This document shows positions 27,172-37,197 of a stretch of DNA of 64,000 nt, in pieces. Source of the DNA: Streptomyces tardus (lineage in GTDB: Bacteria > Actinomycetota > Actinomycetes > Streptomycetales > Streptomycetaceae). The notes under the pieces are model-generated. The model was given only the letters and a program-made list of their open reading frames with translations, ran no database searches and was not told where the DNA came from. The stretch spans positions 2,981,977 to 3,045,976 of the forward strand of contig NZ_JAELVF020000001.1 of assembly GCF_018101125.2 (NCBI RefSeq), written 5' to 3'. Within the stretch, counting starts at the first letter, position 1, and every line of letters begins with the position of its first letter. Made by a program: the position numbers and the translations under genes.

Positions 27172-28212
27172 TTACGGCGTCCGGTTCGTCGCCGTCCGGT
27201 CGGGGAGCACCCGGGCGCCCGGTGCGGGGCCGGTCGCGGTGCGGGCCGTACGGCACACGCCCGCCTCGCGCAGCGCCCCGGCGACGCTCTCCGCGCCCTC
27301 CGCGCTCTTCGCGAGGAACGCGCAGGTCGGCCCGGAGCCGGAGACCAGTGCCGCCGCCGCTCCCGCGCCTCGGCCGGTCTCCAGCGTCCGGGCGAGCTCG
27401 GGCCGCAGCGAAAGCGCCGCGGGTTCCAGGTCGTTGGCGAGGCAGGCCGCCAACTGCTCCGCGTCGCCCCGGCGCAGCGCCGCCAGCAGTGCCTCGGACG
27501 GCTGCGGCTCGGACGCCGCGCTGCCCGTCAGACGGTCGAACTCGCGGTACACGGCGGGAGTCGACAGCCCGCCGTCGGCCGTCGCGAAAACCCAGTGGAA
27601 CTCGGCGCCGACCTCCAGGACGCTGAGTCGCTCGCCCCGACCGCGACCGAGCGCGGCCCCGCCGACCAGTGAGAACGGTACGTCCGAGCCCAACTCGGCG
27701 CAGATCTCCAGCAGTTGCTCCCGCGGGGTCTCCAGGCCCCACAGCGCGTCGCACGCCAGCAGGGCGCCGGCGGCGTCCGCGCTGCCGCCGGCCATGCCGC
27801 CCGCGACGGGGATGTCCTTCTCGATGTCCAGCCGCACCGCGGGTTCGATTCCGTGTCGGGCCGCGAGCGCAGTCGCGGCGCGCGCCGCGAGGTTGGTGCC
27901 GTCCAGCGGCACCCGGTCGGCGTCCGGCCCGGTGCAGCCGAGCTCCAGCCGCTCCGCCGGGCGCGCGGTGACGCGGTCGTACAGGCCGACCGCGAGGAAG
28001 ACGTTCGCCAGCTCGTGGAAGCCGTCCGCGCGCGGCGGCCCCACCGCCAGCTGGACGTTGACCTTCGCCGGCACCTGCACCGTCACGGCCGTCGAGTCGT
28101 CTCCCGGCCTGCCGCCGTCTCCCGGCTCGCCGCTGCCACTCGTACGCAGGGGCGCGCCCGCAGCCGACCCGGTGCCGGTACGCGGCGTGCTCGGGCTAGG
28201 GTCCGGGCTCAT
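27172..28212 (-). CDS. ispE: 4-diphosphocytidyl-2-C-methyl-D-erythritol kinase
   Basis: This enzyme phosphorylates CDP-methylerythritol in the non-mevalonate isoprenoid pathway. The N-terminal [12 protein letters not shown] motif and the GHMP-kinase ATP loop [14 protein letters not shown] are clear, followed by GSDVPF and a C-terminal SGSGPT motif. At 346 residues it is longer than usual, with a disordered N-terminal leader of about 40 residues and a short tail. The ATG at 28212 overlaps the rsmA stop (ATGA), so rpfB, rsmA and ispE appear to be one operon. An internal start nearer residue 42 cannot be excluded. Confidence 0.95.
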   Translation of the reverse strand: MSPDPSPSTPRTGTGSAAGAPLRTSGSGEPGDGGRPGDDSTAVTVQVPAKVNVQLAVGPPRADGFHELANVFLAVGLYDRVTARPAERLELGCTGPDADRVPLDGTNLAARAATALAARHGIEPAVRLDIEKDIPVAGGMAGGSADAAGALLACDALWGLETPREQLLEICAELGSDVPFSLVGGAALGRGRGERLSVLEVGAEFHWVFATADGGLSTPAVYREFDRLTGSAASEPQPSEALLAALRRGDAEQLAACLANDLEPAALSLRPELARTLETGRGAGAAAALVSGSGPTCAFLAKSAEGAESVAGALREAGVCRTARTATGPAPGARVLPDRTATNRTP

Positions 28213-29255
28213 TCCGCACCGCCCTCGGTGCGGCTGCCGGAGGCGCCGTCGGGGGCACTGCCTGAGGCGCTGTCCGAGCGCTGCTCGGCGATGGCCGCGA
28301 AGTCGGCCACCGTCAGCGCCTCGCCGCGGGTGCGCGGATCGATACCGGCGCCGGTCAGCGCGGCTTCCGCCTGTGCCGCGGAACCCGCCCAGCCGGCCAG
28401 CGCGGCCCGCAGAGTCTTGCGGCGCTGGGCGAAGGCGGCGTCCACCACGGCGAACACCTCGCGGCGGCTCGCCCGGGTGCGCGGCGGATCGCGCCGCACC
28501 AGCGAGACCAGCCCCGAGTCCACGTTGGGCGCGGGCCAGAAGACGTTGCGGCCGATCGAGCCCGAACGGCGCACGTCCGCGTACCAGTTGGCCTTCACCG
28601 ACGGCACTCCGTACACCCGGGAGCCGGGGGCGGCGGCCAGCCGGTCGGCGACCTCGGCCTGGACCATCACCAGCGTGCGCTCGACCGTGGGGAACGTCGC
28701 CAGCACGTGGAGCAGCACCGGCACCGCCACGTTGTAGGGCAGGTTGGCCACCAGGGCGGTGGGCGGCTCGCCCGGCAGCTCGGTCACCCGCAGCGCGTCG
28801 CGGTGCACCAGCTCGAACCGGTCGGCGCGCTCCGGCAGCCGCTCGGCGACCGTCCCCGGCAACGCCTGCGCGAGCACGTCGTCGATCTCGACCGCCGTCA
28901 CCGCGCGAGCGGTCTCCAGCAGCCCGAGGGTCAGCGAGCCGAGGCCCGGGCCGATCTCCAGCACCGTGTCGTCGGGGCGCACACCGGCGGTACGGACGAT
29001 GCGGCGCACGGTGTTGGCGTCGATGACGAAGTTCTGGCCGCGCTGCTTGGTGGGACGCACCCCGAGCGAGGCGGCCAGCTCACGAATGTCGGTGGGCCCC
29101 AGCAGCGGGTCCGACACGGCGCCCGGCGGCTGCTCCGCCGGGACGTCGGCGCTCGCGCCCGACGAGAGGCCGGACGGCTGGTCCGACGACTGGTCTGGGG
29201 ACTGGTCTGGGGAAGGGCCGGCCGGCGGCTCGGAGGCGGTGCTCACTGGACTCAC
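28209..29255 (-). CDS. rsmA: 16S rRNA dimethyladenosine transferase
   Basis: RsmA (KsgA) dimethylates two adjacent adenosines near the 3' end of 16S rRNA during 30S assembly. The S-adenosylmethionine loop EIGPGLGS, the NLPYNVAVP catalytic motif and the QRGQNF start of the fold are visible. The 348-residue length includes disordered ends: a Ser/Asp/Gln/Pro-rich leader with SPDQ-type repeats and a Ser/Gly tail. The GTG at 29255 overlaps the rpfB stop. The arrangement rpf-rsmA-ispE is common in actinobacteria. Confidence 0.95.
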   Translation of the reverse strand: MSPVSTASEPPAGPSPDQSPDQSSDQPSGLSSGASADVPAEQPPGAVSDPLLGPTDIRELAASLGVRPTKQRGQNFVIDANTVRRIVRTAGVRPDDTVLEIGPGLGSLTLGLLETARAVTAVEIDDVLAQALPGTVAERLPERADRFELVHRDALRVTELPGEPPTALVANLPYNVAVPVLLHVLATFPTVERTLVMVQAEVADRLAAAPGSRVYGVPSVKANWYADVRRSGSIGRNVFWPAPNVDSGLVSLVRRDPPRTRASRREVFAVVDAAFAQRRKTLRAALAGWAGSAAQAEAALTGAGIDPRTRGEALTVADFAAIAEQRSDSASGSAPDGASGSRTEGGAE

Positions 29256-30481
29256 TGGTGCAGTTTACGGCCGCACACCGGCCAGGGACTCGCCCCCCTC
29301 TGGGCGTAGAGCTTCTGCGCGCGCAGCGTCTGCTCCTGCGCGCTCGCGTCCTGGGGGCGGCCCGCGCCGCCGACGCTCTGCCAGGTGCGGAGGTCGAACT
29401 GGTACAGCCCGCCGTACGTGCCCGAGGGGTCGACGGCGTTCGCCCGGCCGCCGGACTCGCAGCGGGCCAGCGCCGCCCAGTTGAGCCCGCCCGAACCTCG
29501 TACGGTCGCCACGCTCGCGGGCTTCGGCCGCGTGCCGACCCGTACGATCTGGCGCCGCGGCTCGCGCACCACCTCCGACCCCAGCCGCCTGGGCTTCTGC
29601 GCCTTGCCGTCCACGGTGCGCAGCTCGTACGTCACCCGCCGCACGCCCTGCCGACCCTGCTGCTCCACCACTTCGGTGCCCCGGTGGAGCTCGGAGGTGC
29701 GGCGCCGTTCGACGGCGAAGGGCAGCATCTCCTCGGTGACCCTCTTGTCGGCGCGCACCCGCTGCACCGAGATCTCCTGGCCGTCGCGCGGGAAGCTTCG
29801 CAGCGGCACCGACACCGTGTCCCGGTCGCGCAGCCGGAGCCCCGCCCCGGCCAGCGCCCCGCGCACGGTGGGGGCGTTGGTGCGCAGCCTGTGCACCTTG
29901 CCGTCGGCCAGGAAGGAGACGCTGCGTTCGGTGCGCACCGCGAGCCGCAGCCCGTCGAGGCCGATCCGCTTGCTGCGCGAGGTGGACAGGTGCGCGCCCT
30001 CCGCCCGTACGCCGAGCTGCCGCAGCGCACCCTCCACGGTGCGCTCGGTGGTCCACATCCGCTGGTCGCGGCCGTCCACCGTGAGGTTCATCGGACGGCC
30101 GTAGCGGACCGCGACACGGTCGCCGTCGGAGAGCGACTCATGGGCGCCGGGGGCGACGAGGTCGCGAGGGCCGACCTCGACGTCCTCGTCCTCCAGCAGC
30201 TCGGAGACGCTGGAGGCGAAGGTGCGCAGCGAGGTCGTCTCGCCGTCCACGCTCAGCTCGACGACCTTGTCGTGCGCCACGAAGGCGGACGCTCCGCCCG
30301 CCAGCACGGCCAGCACCAGCGCCTGGGGAAGCAGCTTGCGCAGCGCCTCGCCGCCGGCCGCCGGCCCCGAGCGTCTGCGCCGCCGCTCCCCGCCGGTGTC
30401 CGGCTCCTTCGACGGGGCCGAGCCGGCCGAGTGGCGTCCGCCGCCGCGTGCGGCTCGGTGGCTTGCCTGCGATGAGTTCAC
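29252..30481 (-). CDS. rpfB: Resuscitation-promoting factor (RpfB type)
   Basis: RpfB is an exported cell-wall muralytic enzyme that promotes growth resumption and spore germination. A basic cytoplasmic leader is followed by a membrane anchor (about 48-68). Three DUF348 ubiquitin-like repeats follow (about 70-230), each with a VDG-type turn, then a G5 domain (about 235-315) and the C-terminal lysozyme-like Rpf domain (about 330-409) with the catalytic Glu342 in ARCESGG. Length and order match RpfB. The GTG start at 30481 has no very strong site. The gene is first in an overlapping operon with rsmA and ispE. Confidence 0.95.
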   Translation of the reverse strand: MNSSQASHRAARGGGRHSAGSAPSKEPDTGGERRRRRSGPAAGGEALRKLLPQALVLAVLAGGASAFVAHDKVVELSVDGETTSLRTFASSVSELLEDEDVEVGPRDLVAPGAHESLSDGDRVAVRYGRPMNLTVDGRDQRMWTTERTVEGALRQLGVRAEGAHLSTSRSKRIGLDGLRLAVRTERSVSFLADGKVHRLRTNAPTVRGALAGAGLRLRDRDTVSVPLRSFPRDGQEISVQRVRADKRVTEEMLPFAVERRRTSELHRGTEVVEQQGRQGVRRVTYELRTVDGKAQKPRRLGSEVVREPRRQIVRVGTRPKPASVATVRGSGGLNWAALARCESGGRANAVDPSGTYGGLYQFDLRTWQSVGGAGRPQDASAQEQTLRAQKLYAQRGASPWPVCGRKLHQ

Positions 30482-30658
30482 GGTCGCTCCCAGCGCTCAC
30501 TGCGATGTGGGCCGGGAGGCTAACCGAGCGGTGACTACTCATCAAAACTGTCTCGACACGGAAAGTGACTATCGGTGGCGTCAGGGGCTGGACTGCCACT
30601 CTGGGCGAGGTGCCGGGGTTGCGCGCTGTGACCGGCCCCGGCCGGGCCGCAGGAGGAT

Positions 30659-31501
30659 TTAGTAGCCGAAAACGCGCGCCGAGTTGGCCGCGATGTGCTT
30701 CGCCAGCTCGTCCTCGGACACTCCTTTTACCTCGGCCAGGCAACGCAGCGTGATCGGCACGAGATAGGGCGCGTTGGGCCGTCCGCGGTACGGCGCGGGG
30801 GTGAGGAAGGGGGCGTCCGTCTCGACCAGCAGGAGCTCCGCGGGAACGTGCGCCAGGGCGTCGCGCAGCGGCTGGGCGTTCTTGAAGGTGACGTTGCCGG
30901 CGAAGGACATGTAGTAGCCGCGCTCGGCGCAGTGGCGGGCCATCTCGGCGTCCCCGGAGAAGCAGTGGAAGACCGTCGTCGACGGTGCTCCCTCCTCCTC
31001 CAGCAGACGCAGCACGTCGGCGTGCGCCTCGCGGTCGTGGATGACCAGCGCCTTGCCCGTCTCCCGGGCGAGCGCGATGTGCCGGCGGAACGACTCCTGC
31101 TGCGCGCCGACGCCCTCGGGGCCGGTCCGGAAGTAGTCCAGGCCCGTCTCGCCGATCGCCCGCACCTGCGGCAGCCGCGCCAGCTCGGCGATGCCCTCCA
31201 GCGCTTCCGAGAGAGCCGCCCCGCTCTCCTCCAGGGTGAGTCTGGCCGCCTCGTTCGGGTGGAGCGCCACGGCCGCCCAGATCGCCTCGTGCTCGGCCGC
31301 GATCCGCGCCGCCCATCGGGCGCGCTCCAGATCGCAGCCGATCTGGACCAGGGTCGTCACCCCGACCTCGGCGGCGGACTCCAGTGCCTGCTCGACAGTG
31401 GTGTCCTGCATGTCCAGATGGGTGTGGGAGTCCGCGACCGCGATCCGGAGAGCCTCCGGCAGCGGTGGCGGCGCCTGTCCCTTGCGTCCGTCGTGGGCCA
31501 T
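30659..31501 (-). CDS. tatD: TatD family metal-dependent hydrolase
   Basis: This 280-residue protein is a TatD-type DNase/hydrolase of the amidohydrolase fold. Metal-binding motifs include SHTHLD (His26 and His28), GETGLDYF with the metal-ligand Glu, VIHDRE, HCFSG and VETDAPFL with the catalytic Asp. It probably acts in DNA repair or degradation in the cytoplasm. It precedes rpfB on the same strand with 177 bases between, so rpfB probably has its own promoter. Confidence 0.95.
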   Translation of the reverse strand: MAHDGRKGQAPPPLPEALRIAVADSHTHLDMQDTTVEQALESAAEVGVTTLVQIGCDLERARWAARIAAEHEAIWAAVALHPNEAARLTLEESGAALSEALEGIAELARLPQVRAIGETGLDYFRTGPEGVGAQQESFRRHIALARETGKALVIHDREAHADVLRLLEEEGAPSTTVFHCFSGDAEMARHCAERGYYMSFAGNVTFKNAQPLRDALAHVPAELLLVETDAPFLTPAPYRGRPNAPYLVPITLRCLAEVKGVSEDELAKHIAANSARVFGY

Positions 31502-31572
31502 ACGGCGATCCTAGGGTCGGGCCGTCCTCGCCCCGACCCCAGGTGTTCGCGGCCCGGCGGTCCTGCGCCGGG

Positions 31573-31905
31573 TCAGCGGCGGCGCCGGGCGCGCGGTGCG
31601 CCGCCGCCGGAATGCGGAAATGCCGACCGCACCGCGGATATCCGGGCCGTACCCGTGATGCGCACCGTGTGCTCGCCGCAATTCAGGCAGGTCAGCGTGG
31701 ACAGCGGCGACGGTACGCGTTCTTCGCCGGTGTAGTAGTAGAAGAAGGGTTTGTTGTCGCGGTCGAGGTGGTGCTCGATCTCGTAGGTCTGCTCCCAGGT
31801 GTGCCCGCAGTGCAGACATGCGAACCCGTACGACTCCTGGACGCGGTCGAAGCGGGGGCGCTGCCGGGTGCCCGGTTCCTCACCCGATCCTCTGATGTCC
31901 GTCAC
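31573..31905 (-). CDS. Small zinc-ribbon protein, unknown function
   Basis: This 110-residue protein carries two CxxC pairs (CLHCGHTWEQ near residue 30 and CLNCGEHTVRI near 75), which together should form one zinc ribbon. The part between them contains an EIEHHLD and a FFYYYTGE segment. A strong GAGGAG-type site precedes the GTG at 31905. It lies 71 bases upstream of tatD in the same direction and could be cotranscribed. The family is conserved in Streptomyces as far as I recall, but no role is known. Confidence 0.8.
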   Translation of the reverse strand: MTDIRGSGEEPGTRQRPRFDRVQESYGFACLHCGHTWEQTYEIEHHLDRDNKPFFYYYTGEERVPSPLSTLTCLNCGEHTVRITGTARISAVRSAFPHSGGGAPRARRRR

Positions 31906-32298
31906 GTCAGCTCCTCTCCACTCCCCAGTGGACGCCTCGACGGCGGAAATAGCAGCAGCTGATTCCGAAAACGGTGTGATTCTTGGCCCGTTGCTGAAAT
32001 TTGGCGCCGACAACGCAGAAAGTGCCGCCCGAGCTTTACCAGAAAGTGTAACTCTTTGCCGCTCCGCGTGAATCGGTCGGCAATCCCTTTGCCGACAGAG
32101 TTCCGCACCATCCATTGCCGTCGGCAACACCCGTTCCGCCCGCGACAACCGCCCCTCCGGTCACCCACCACGCAGCCCCGACCCCGAACCGGCCGCCTCG
32201 GGCGTCTCGACGACCGCGCCTCGACCGCGGGCCCGCGCTACGCCCGCCTCGGACCTCCCGTTTCGGAGCGCCCGCCTCGGACCGCCCGCGCCGCGCCC
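31906..32298. other. Intergenic region with AT-richer promoter-like block
   Basis: This 393-base gap between rsmI and the zinc-ribbon gene has no gene. The stretch 31940-32110 is clearly AT-richer than its surroundings, which fits the promoter of the zinc-ribbon/tatD unit. The part nearer rsmI is GC-rich with GCCTCGGAC-type short repeats (32238-32290). Confidence 0.5.
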
Positions 32299-33144
32299 TC
32301 AGGCCTCGCGGCGCTTGGCGGCCACCACTGCGTCGAAGACCGCCCGCTTCGGCAGCCCGGCCTCCTTGGCCACGGCCGCGATCGCCTCCTTGCGGTGCTC
32401 GCCGGCCTCCTCGCGCACGGCGACCCGGCGCACCAACTCCTCGGGGTCGACCGCGTCCCGGGACTCCTCGGCGCCCGCGACGACGACGGTGATCTCGCCG
32501 CGCACACCCTGCTCGGCCCAGCTCACCAGCTCGCCGAGCGGACCGCGCCGCACCTCCTCGTACGTCTTGGTCAGCTCGCGGCACACCGCCGCCCGCCGCT
32601 CGGTGCCGAACGCCTCGGCCATCGCGGCCAGGCTGTCCGCGAGCCGGTGCGGAGCCTCGAAGTAGACCAGCGTCCGCCGCTCCTCGGCCACCTCCCGCAG
32701 CCTGCCCAGCCGTTCCCCGGCCTTGCGCGGCAGAAAGCCCTCGAAGCAGAAGCGGTCCACCGGCAGCCCGGAGAGCGCGAGCGCGGTCAGCACGGCGGAG
32801 GGCCCCGGCACGGCGGTGACGCGTACGCCCCGCTCCACCGCGGCGGCCACCAGCCGGTAGCCGGGGTCGGAGACCGAGGGCATGCCCGCGTCGGTGATCA
32901 GCAACACGCGTTCGCCGGCGACGAGGGCGTCCGCCAACTCCGGTGTGCGCGCGGCCTCGTTGCCTTCGAAGTACGACACCACCCGGCCGCCGGTGCGCAC
33001 TCCGAGCGCCTGCGTCAGCCGTCGAAGCCGCCGGGTGTCCTCGGCGGCGACGACGTCGGCCGCGGCCAACTCCTGGGCCAGGCGCGGCGGTGCGTCCGCG
33101 AGGTCCCCGATGGGCGTTCCGGCGAGTACGAGCGTTCCAGTCAC
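32299..33144 (-). CDS. rsmI: 16S rRNA 2'-O-ribose C1402 methyltransferase
   Basis: RsmI methylates the ribose of C1402 in 16S rRNA and belongs to the tetrapyrrole methylase fold. Family motifs are the LVLAGTPIGDLADAP start, AEDTRR near residue 40, ITDAGMPSVSDPG near 88 and PGPSA near 113. The GTG at 33144 has GGAAGG nine bases upstream, better than the ATG at 33153. The product is 281 residues. It is divergent from the pmt gene, an arrangement I recall from other Streptomyces. Confidence 0.95.
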   Translation of the reverse strand: MTGTLVLAGTPIGDLADAPPRLAQELAAADVVAAEDTRRLRRLTQALGVRTGGRVVSYFEGNEAARTPELADALVAGERVLLITDAGMPSVSDPGYRLVAAAVERGVRVTAVPGPSAVLTALALSGLPVDRFCFEGFLPRKAGERLGRLREVAEERRTLVYFEAPHRLADSLAAMAEAFGTERRAAVCRELTKTYEEVRRGPLGELVSWAEQGVRGEITVVVAGAEESRDAVDPEELVRRVAVREEAGEHRKEAIAAVAKEAGLPKRAVFDAVVAAKRREA

Positions 33145-33371
33145 GTGCCGCATCCTTCCACCTGCCCGCCGCGGCACGCGCACCCACCGGCCGCCGCGCC
33201 CGCGCCCGCGCCACCGGCCCCCGGTCGTTCCGACCGGGGCCCGCCCGGTCCGCCACCGCCCCGACCGGCCCGGCGCAGCCGCGGCTCGTACCCGCCGCAG
33301 CCGGGCGGAACGGGCCAACTCGCCGCTTCACAGGACCCGGTGGCCCCGCGCCGGAAGCGGCGTTCCCTACG

Positions 33372-35129
33372 ATGGCCGACGTGAGCAGCGACACCGTGCC
33401 GTCGACGCACCAGGACCAGCGGGGGGACTCCCGCACGGATCAGTCGTCCTCCTGGCAGGGCCGGCTGCGGCGATACGGCTACCGACCGCGTCCGCGGATG
33501 TCCACGCGCGAGCGGTTGGTGCCGCCGTTCCCCGAACGCTCCCGCCCTTCCGCGGGGAGCTGGTCGGCGCTGGCCTCGGAGTTCCGCGGCTGGGCCTGGG
33601 GCGGGCCGCTGCTGGTCGCGTTCTTCGCCGGGCTGCTGCGCTTCTGGCAGTTGGGCACGCCGAACGCGGTGATATTCGACGAGACCTACTACGCCAAGGA
33701 CGCCTGGTCGCTGCTGGAGCAGGGGTACGAGGGCTCCTGGGGCGAGGACGCCAACAAGGAGATCCTCGCCGACCGGCCCGGCACACCGCTGGGCGAGGAC
33801 CCGTCGTACGTCGTGCATCCGCCGGTCGGCAAGTGGCTGATCGCCGTCGGGCTGCGCCTCTTCGGGCTCGAACCGTTCGGCTGGCGCTTCATGATGGCCG
33901 TGCTCGGTGTGCTGTCGGTGCTGATGGTCTGCCGCATCGGCCGCCGCCTCTTCCGGTCGACCGCGCTGGGCTGCCTGGCCGGCGGTCTGATGGCCGTCGA
34001 CGGGCTGCACTTCGTGATGAGCCGGGTCGCGCTGCTGGACCTGGTGCTGATGTTCTTCGTGCTGGCCGCCTTCGGCTGCCTGCTGATCGACCGCGACCGC
34101 ACCAGAGCCGGACTCGCCGCCGCGCTTCCCGCCGACCGGCCCGACGTCGCCGTGGGTCGGATGAGTCTGGGGCTGCGGCCGTGGCGCATCGCCGCCGGCG
34201 TCAGCCTGGGCCTGGCGATCGGCACCAAGTGGAGCGGCCTGTACGTGCTCGCGGCCTTCGGTCTGCTCGCGCTCTTCTGGGACGTCTCCGCACGCCGTAC
34301 GGCCGGCGCCGCCAGGCCGTGGCGCACGGCGCTGCGCCGCGACGCCGTCCCCGCGTTCCTCTCGCTCGTACCGGTGGCGCTGGTGCTGTACGTCGTCGGC
34401 TGGATCGGCTGGTTCACGACCAGGGGCGGGTACTTCAGGGACTGGGCCGCCGGGCGGCAGGGGCAGTCGCCGAGCGAGGTGAAGCTTCCGCTGCTGGGCG
34501 AGGTCTCGCTGCCGGTGGTCGACCTGACCTGGGTGCCGGAGTCCCTGCGCAGCCTGTGGCACTACCAGGCCGAGGTCTACTCCTTCCACGTCAACCTCAC
34601 CTCCGACCACAGCTACCAGTCCAGCCCGTGGAGTTGGCTGATCGTCGGACGGCCGGTCTCGTACCACTACAAGTCGCGCGAGCTGGGCGAACGCGGCTGC
34701 ACGGAGCAGAGCGGCTGCGCCCGCGAAGTGCTGGCGCTGGGCACCCCGGTGCTGTGGTGGCTGGGCATCGCCGCCCTGGCCTACGCCCTCTACCGGTGGG
34801 CGATGCGCCGGGACTGGCGCTCCGGTGCCCTGTTGTGCGGACTGGCTGCCGGGTACCTGCCCTGGTTCCTCTACTCGGACCGGACGATCTTCTACTTCTA
34901 CGCGATCGTCTTCGTCCCGTTCCTGTGCCTGGCAGTCGCCCAACTGCTCGGCGCGATCGCCGGTCCACCGGGCAGTACGGAGTTCCGCAGAACGGTCGGA
35001 CTGATCGTCGCGGGGGCGCTCGCGCTGCTGGTGGTCTGGAACTTCGTCTACTTCTGGCCGCTCTACACCGCGGGCGAGATCTCGCTCGACCAGTGGCGCG
35101 CCCGCATGTGGTTCGACACCTGGATCTGA
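33372..35129 (+). CDS. pmt: Dolichyl-phosphate-mannose protein O-mannosyltransferase
   Basis: This 585-residue membrane enzyme transfers mannose from polyprenyl phosphate mannose to exported proteins. The catalytic acidic motif FDETYYAKDAW sits in the first periplasmic loop near residue 100, and about ten hydrophobic helices follow. A HPPVGKW motif near 155 and the SDHSYQSSPWSW segment are typical of the GT39 family. In Streptomyces coelicolor the Pmt protein is needed for phage phiC31 infection and for normal antibiotic tolerance. It is divergent from rsmI by 227 bases. Confidence 0.95.
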   Translation: MADVSSDTVPSTHQDQRGDSRTDQSSSWQGRLRRYGYRPRPRMSTRERLVPPFPERSRPSAGSWSALASEFRGWAWGGPLLVAFFAGLLRFWQLGTPNAVIFDETYYAKDAWSLLEQGYEGSWGEDANKEILADRPGTPLGEDPSYVVHPPVGKWLIAVGLRLFGLEPFGWRFMMAVLGVLSVLMVCRIGRRLFRSTALGCLAGGLMAVDGLHFVMSRVALLDLVLMFFVLAAFGCLLIDRDRTRAGLAAALPADRPDVAVGRMSLGLRPWRIAAGVSLGLAIGTKWSGLYVLAAFGLLALFWDVSARRTAGAARPWRTALRRDAVPAFLSLVPVALVLYVVGWIGWFTTRGGYFRDWAAGRQGQSPSEVKLPLLGEVSLPVVDLTWVPESLRSLWHYQAEVYSFHVNLTSDHSYQSSPWSWLIVGRPVSYHYKSRELGERGCTEQSGCAREVLALGTPVLWWLGIAALAYALYRWAMRRDWRSGALLCGLAAGYLPWFLYSDRTIFYFYAIVFVPFLCLAVAQLLGAIAGPPGSTEFRRTVGLIVAGALALLVVWNFVYFWPLYTAGEISLDQWRARMWFDTWI

Positions 35130-35320
35130 GGCGGCCACGGCTCGTCCGCGCAGAGCCCTGCCGGCCTCGACGCCCCTGTGAACAGCGGGAGTTGGGCGGC
35201 GGGGCGCGGGAGGCCGCCGGCGGCCTGGCGGGTACCGGTGAGCGCGTTCACGGGAGTGCTCTAGGGTGCGTCGCAGGCCCCGTGGCTGTCGGGGTTGGGG
35301 TGGAGAGTCAGGAATACGTT

Positions 35321-37000
35321 ATGCGTGAAGGTCAGAGAATGGCGGTGATCGGTGCCGTCGCCGCTGCGGTGGTCGGCGCCGCGGGCTTCGGGGCGTACGC
35401 CCTCGTCGGGGGTGGGGACGACGAGTCGTCGGACCAGTCCCAGCGCAGCGGTTCGGACAGCGGGGAGAGCAAGTCGGAGTCGGTGGAGACCGGCCCGCCC
35501 AGCTCCGAGGAAGTGCGGGCCACGGCCAAGAAGTTCCTGACGGCGTGGGAAGCCGGCGACATAGCCGACGCGGCTGCGCTGACCGACGACAAGGCCGCTG
35601 CCACCAAGGCGCTGACCAGCTTCGCCAAGGACGGCAAGGTCGGCACCGTCACCACCAGCGGCAGCAGCGCGAGCGGTGGGACGGTCGCGTACTCGGTGGT
35701 CGCCGAGATCTCGCACGGCGAGCTGGCCACCACCCTCGACTACCGGACCAAGCTGAAGGTGGAGCGCGACACTTCCAGCGGCCAGGTCGTCATCGACTGG
35801 CAACCCACCGTTCTCCACCCGGAGTTGAAGAAGGGCCAGTCGCTCGTCACGGACGCCGCCGGGGACCCGCCGATTACGGCGGTCGACCGCAACGGCAAGG
35901 AACTGACCAAGCAGGCACACCCCGAACTCGGCGACATCCTGGACGATCTGCGCAAGCGCTACGGCGACAGGACCGACGGCACCGCCGGCGTCGAGACCCG
36001 CATCGTCACGCAGCCCAAGAAGGGCGAGAAGGTCGAGGAGAGCGAGAAGGCGAAGGATGCCAAGACGCTCAAGGTCCTCTCCAAGGGCACCCCGGGCCAG
36101 TTGAAGACCACGCTGGACGCCGATCTCCAGAAGGCCGCGATGAAGGCCCTGGACGGTCGCGCCAAGGGCTCGGCGGTCGCGATCAAGCCCAGCACCGGTG
36201 AGCTGCTGGCCATCGCCAACACCCCGGCGACCGGCTTCAACTCCGCGATACGCGGCTCGCTCGCGCCGGGCTCGACCTGGAAGGTCGTGAGCGCGGGCAT
36301 GCTGCTGGACAAGGGCCTGGCCGAGAGCGCGGCCAAGCACCCGTGTCCGAAGTACTTCACCTACGGCGGCTGGAAGTTCCAGAACCTCGACAAGTTCGAC
36401 ATAAAGGACGGCACCTTCGCCGACAGCTTCGCCGCCTCCTGCAACACCGCGTTCATCAGCCGCGCACCCAAGCTGGAGAACGGCGACCTCGGCTCGTACG
36501 CCCGCAACACCTTCGGTCTCGGCCTCGACTGGCAGGTGGGCACCGGGACCTTCGACGGTGCCGTACCCACCCAGTCCGACGCCCAGATGGCCGCCTCGCT
36601 GATCGGTCAGGGCGCGGTGCGGATGAACCCGATGACCATGGCCTCGGTCGCCGCCACCGTGAAGGACGGCAGTTTCAAGCAGCCGATCATCGTCTCGCCG
36701 TCGCTGGACAACCGCCAGGTGGCCAAGGCTCCGAACGGGCTGTCCGCCGGTACCGCGGGCGAGCTGCGGGCGCTGATGAAGCGCACCGCGACCAACGGCA
36801 CCGCGGCCGAGGCGATGGCCTCGGTGGGCGGTGACAAGGGCGCCAAGACCGGCTCCGCCGAGGTGGACGGCCAGAAGAAGCCGAACGCCTGGTTCACCGC
36901 GTACAAGGACGACCTCGCCGTCGCTGCCGTGATCCCCAACAGCGGGCACGGCGGCAAGAACGCCGGCCCGGTTGTCGCGACCATCCTCAACGCAGGCTGA
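35321..37000 (+). CDS. Penicillin-binding protein (MecA-N plus transpeptidase)
   Basis: This 559-residue protein is anchored by one N-terminal membrane helix (about 7-27) followed by an acidic Ser-rich linker. An NTF2-like MecA-N domain spans about 60-175 and a transpeptidase domain about 270-559. The active site is Ser318-Thr-Trp-Lys321, with Ser373-Cys-Asn and Lys509-Thr-Gly as the other two motifs. The order fits class B PBPs, although the PBP dimerisation region between the two is short. It crosslinks peptidoglycan outside the membrane. AGGA lies seven bases before the ATG. It follows pmt in the same direction after 191 bases. Confidence 0.93.
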   Translation: MREGQRMAVIGAVAAAVVGAAGFGAYALVGGGDDESSDQSQRSGSDSGESKSESVETGPPSSEEVRATAKKFLTAWEAGDIADAAALTDDKAAATKALTSFAKDGKVGTVTTSGSSASGGTVAYSVVAEISHGELATTLDYRTKLKVERDTSSGQVVIDWQPTVLHPELKKGQSLVTDAAGDPPITAVDRNGKELTKQAHPELGDILDDLRKRYGDRTDGTAGVETRIVTQPKKGEKVEESEKAKDAKTLKVLSKGTPGQLKTTLDADLQKAAMKALDGRAKGSAVAIKPSTGELLAIANTPATGFNSAIRGSLAPGSTWKVVSAGMLLDKGLAESAAKHPCPKYFTYGGWKFQNLDKFDIKDGTFADSFAASCNTAFISRAPKLENGDLGSYARNTFGLGLDWQVGTGTFDGAVPTQSDAQMAASLIGQGAVRMNPMTMASVAATVKDGSFKQPIIVSPSLDNRQVAKAPNGLSAGTAGELRALMKRTATNGTAAEAMASVGGDKGAKTGSAEVDGQKKPNAWFTAYKDDLAVAAVIPNSGHGGKNAGPVVATILNAG

Positions 37001-37049
37001 GGCAGCCGCCGTTCAGCCGTGCGCTCGGCCGCACGGCCACGGCGTGCAA

Positions 37050-37087
37050 GGGCCCGACGCGAGATCCCCGTGATCCGCGTCGGGCCC
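37050..37087. terminator. Bidirectional hairpin terminator
   Basis: A 12-base stem (37050-37061 with 37076-37087) is extended inside by a four-base GATC pair after one bulge. It lies 49 bases past the PBP stop and before the end of the convergent methyltransferase gene. Confidence 0.8.
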
Positions 37088-37197
37088 CTCGTCGTACCGG
37101 CGTTGCCCGGCCCGGCCGGCGACCGCGTGCGCGACCCCGCGCCGTCCCGGCCGGCCGCCCCGCGCCGTCGTGGCCGTCGCCGCCGTCGTCCGTGTGC

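Noticed and set aside
30482..30658. rpfB leader considered as a c-di-AMP riboswitch
   Set aside because: The gap is only 177 bases and I could not find the riboswitch core. That element is known upstream of rpfA, not rpfB.
35261..36949. Minus-strand frame opposite the PBP gene
   Set aside because: The plus strand holds a full penicillin-binding protein with all three active-site motifs.
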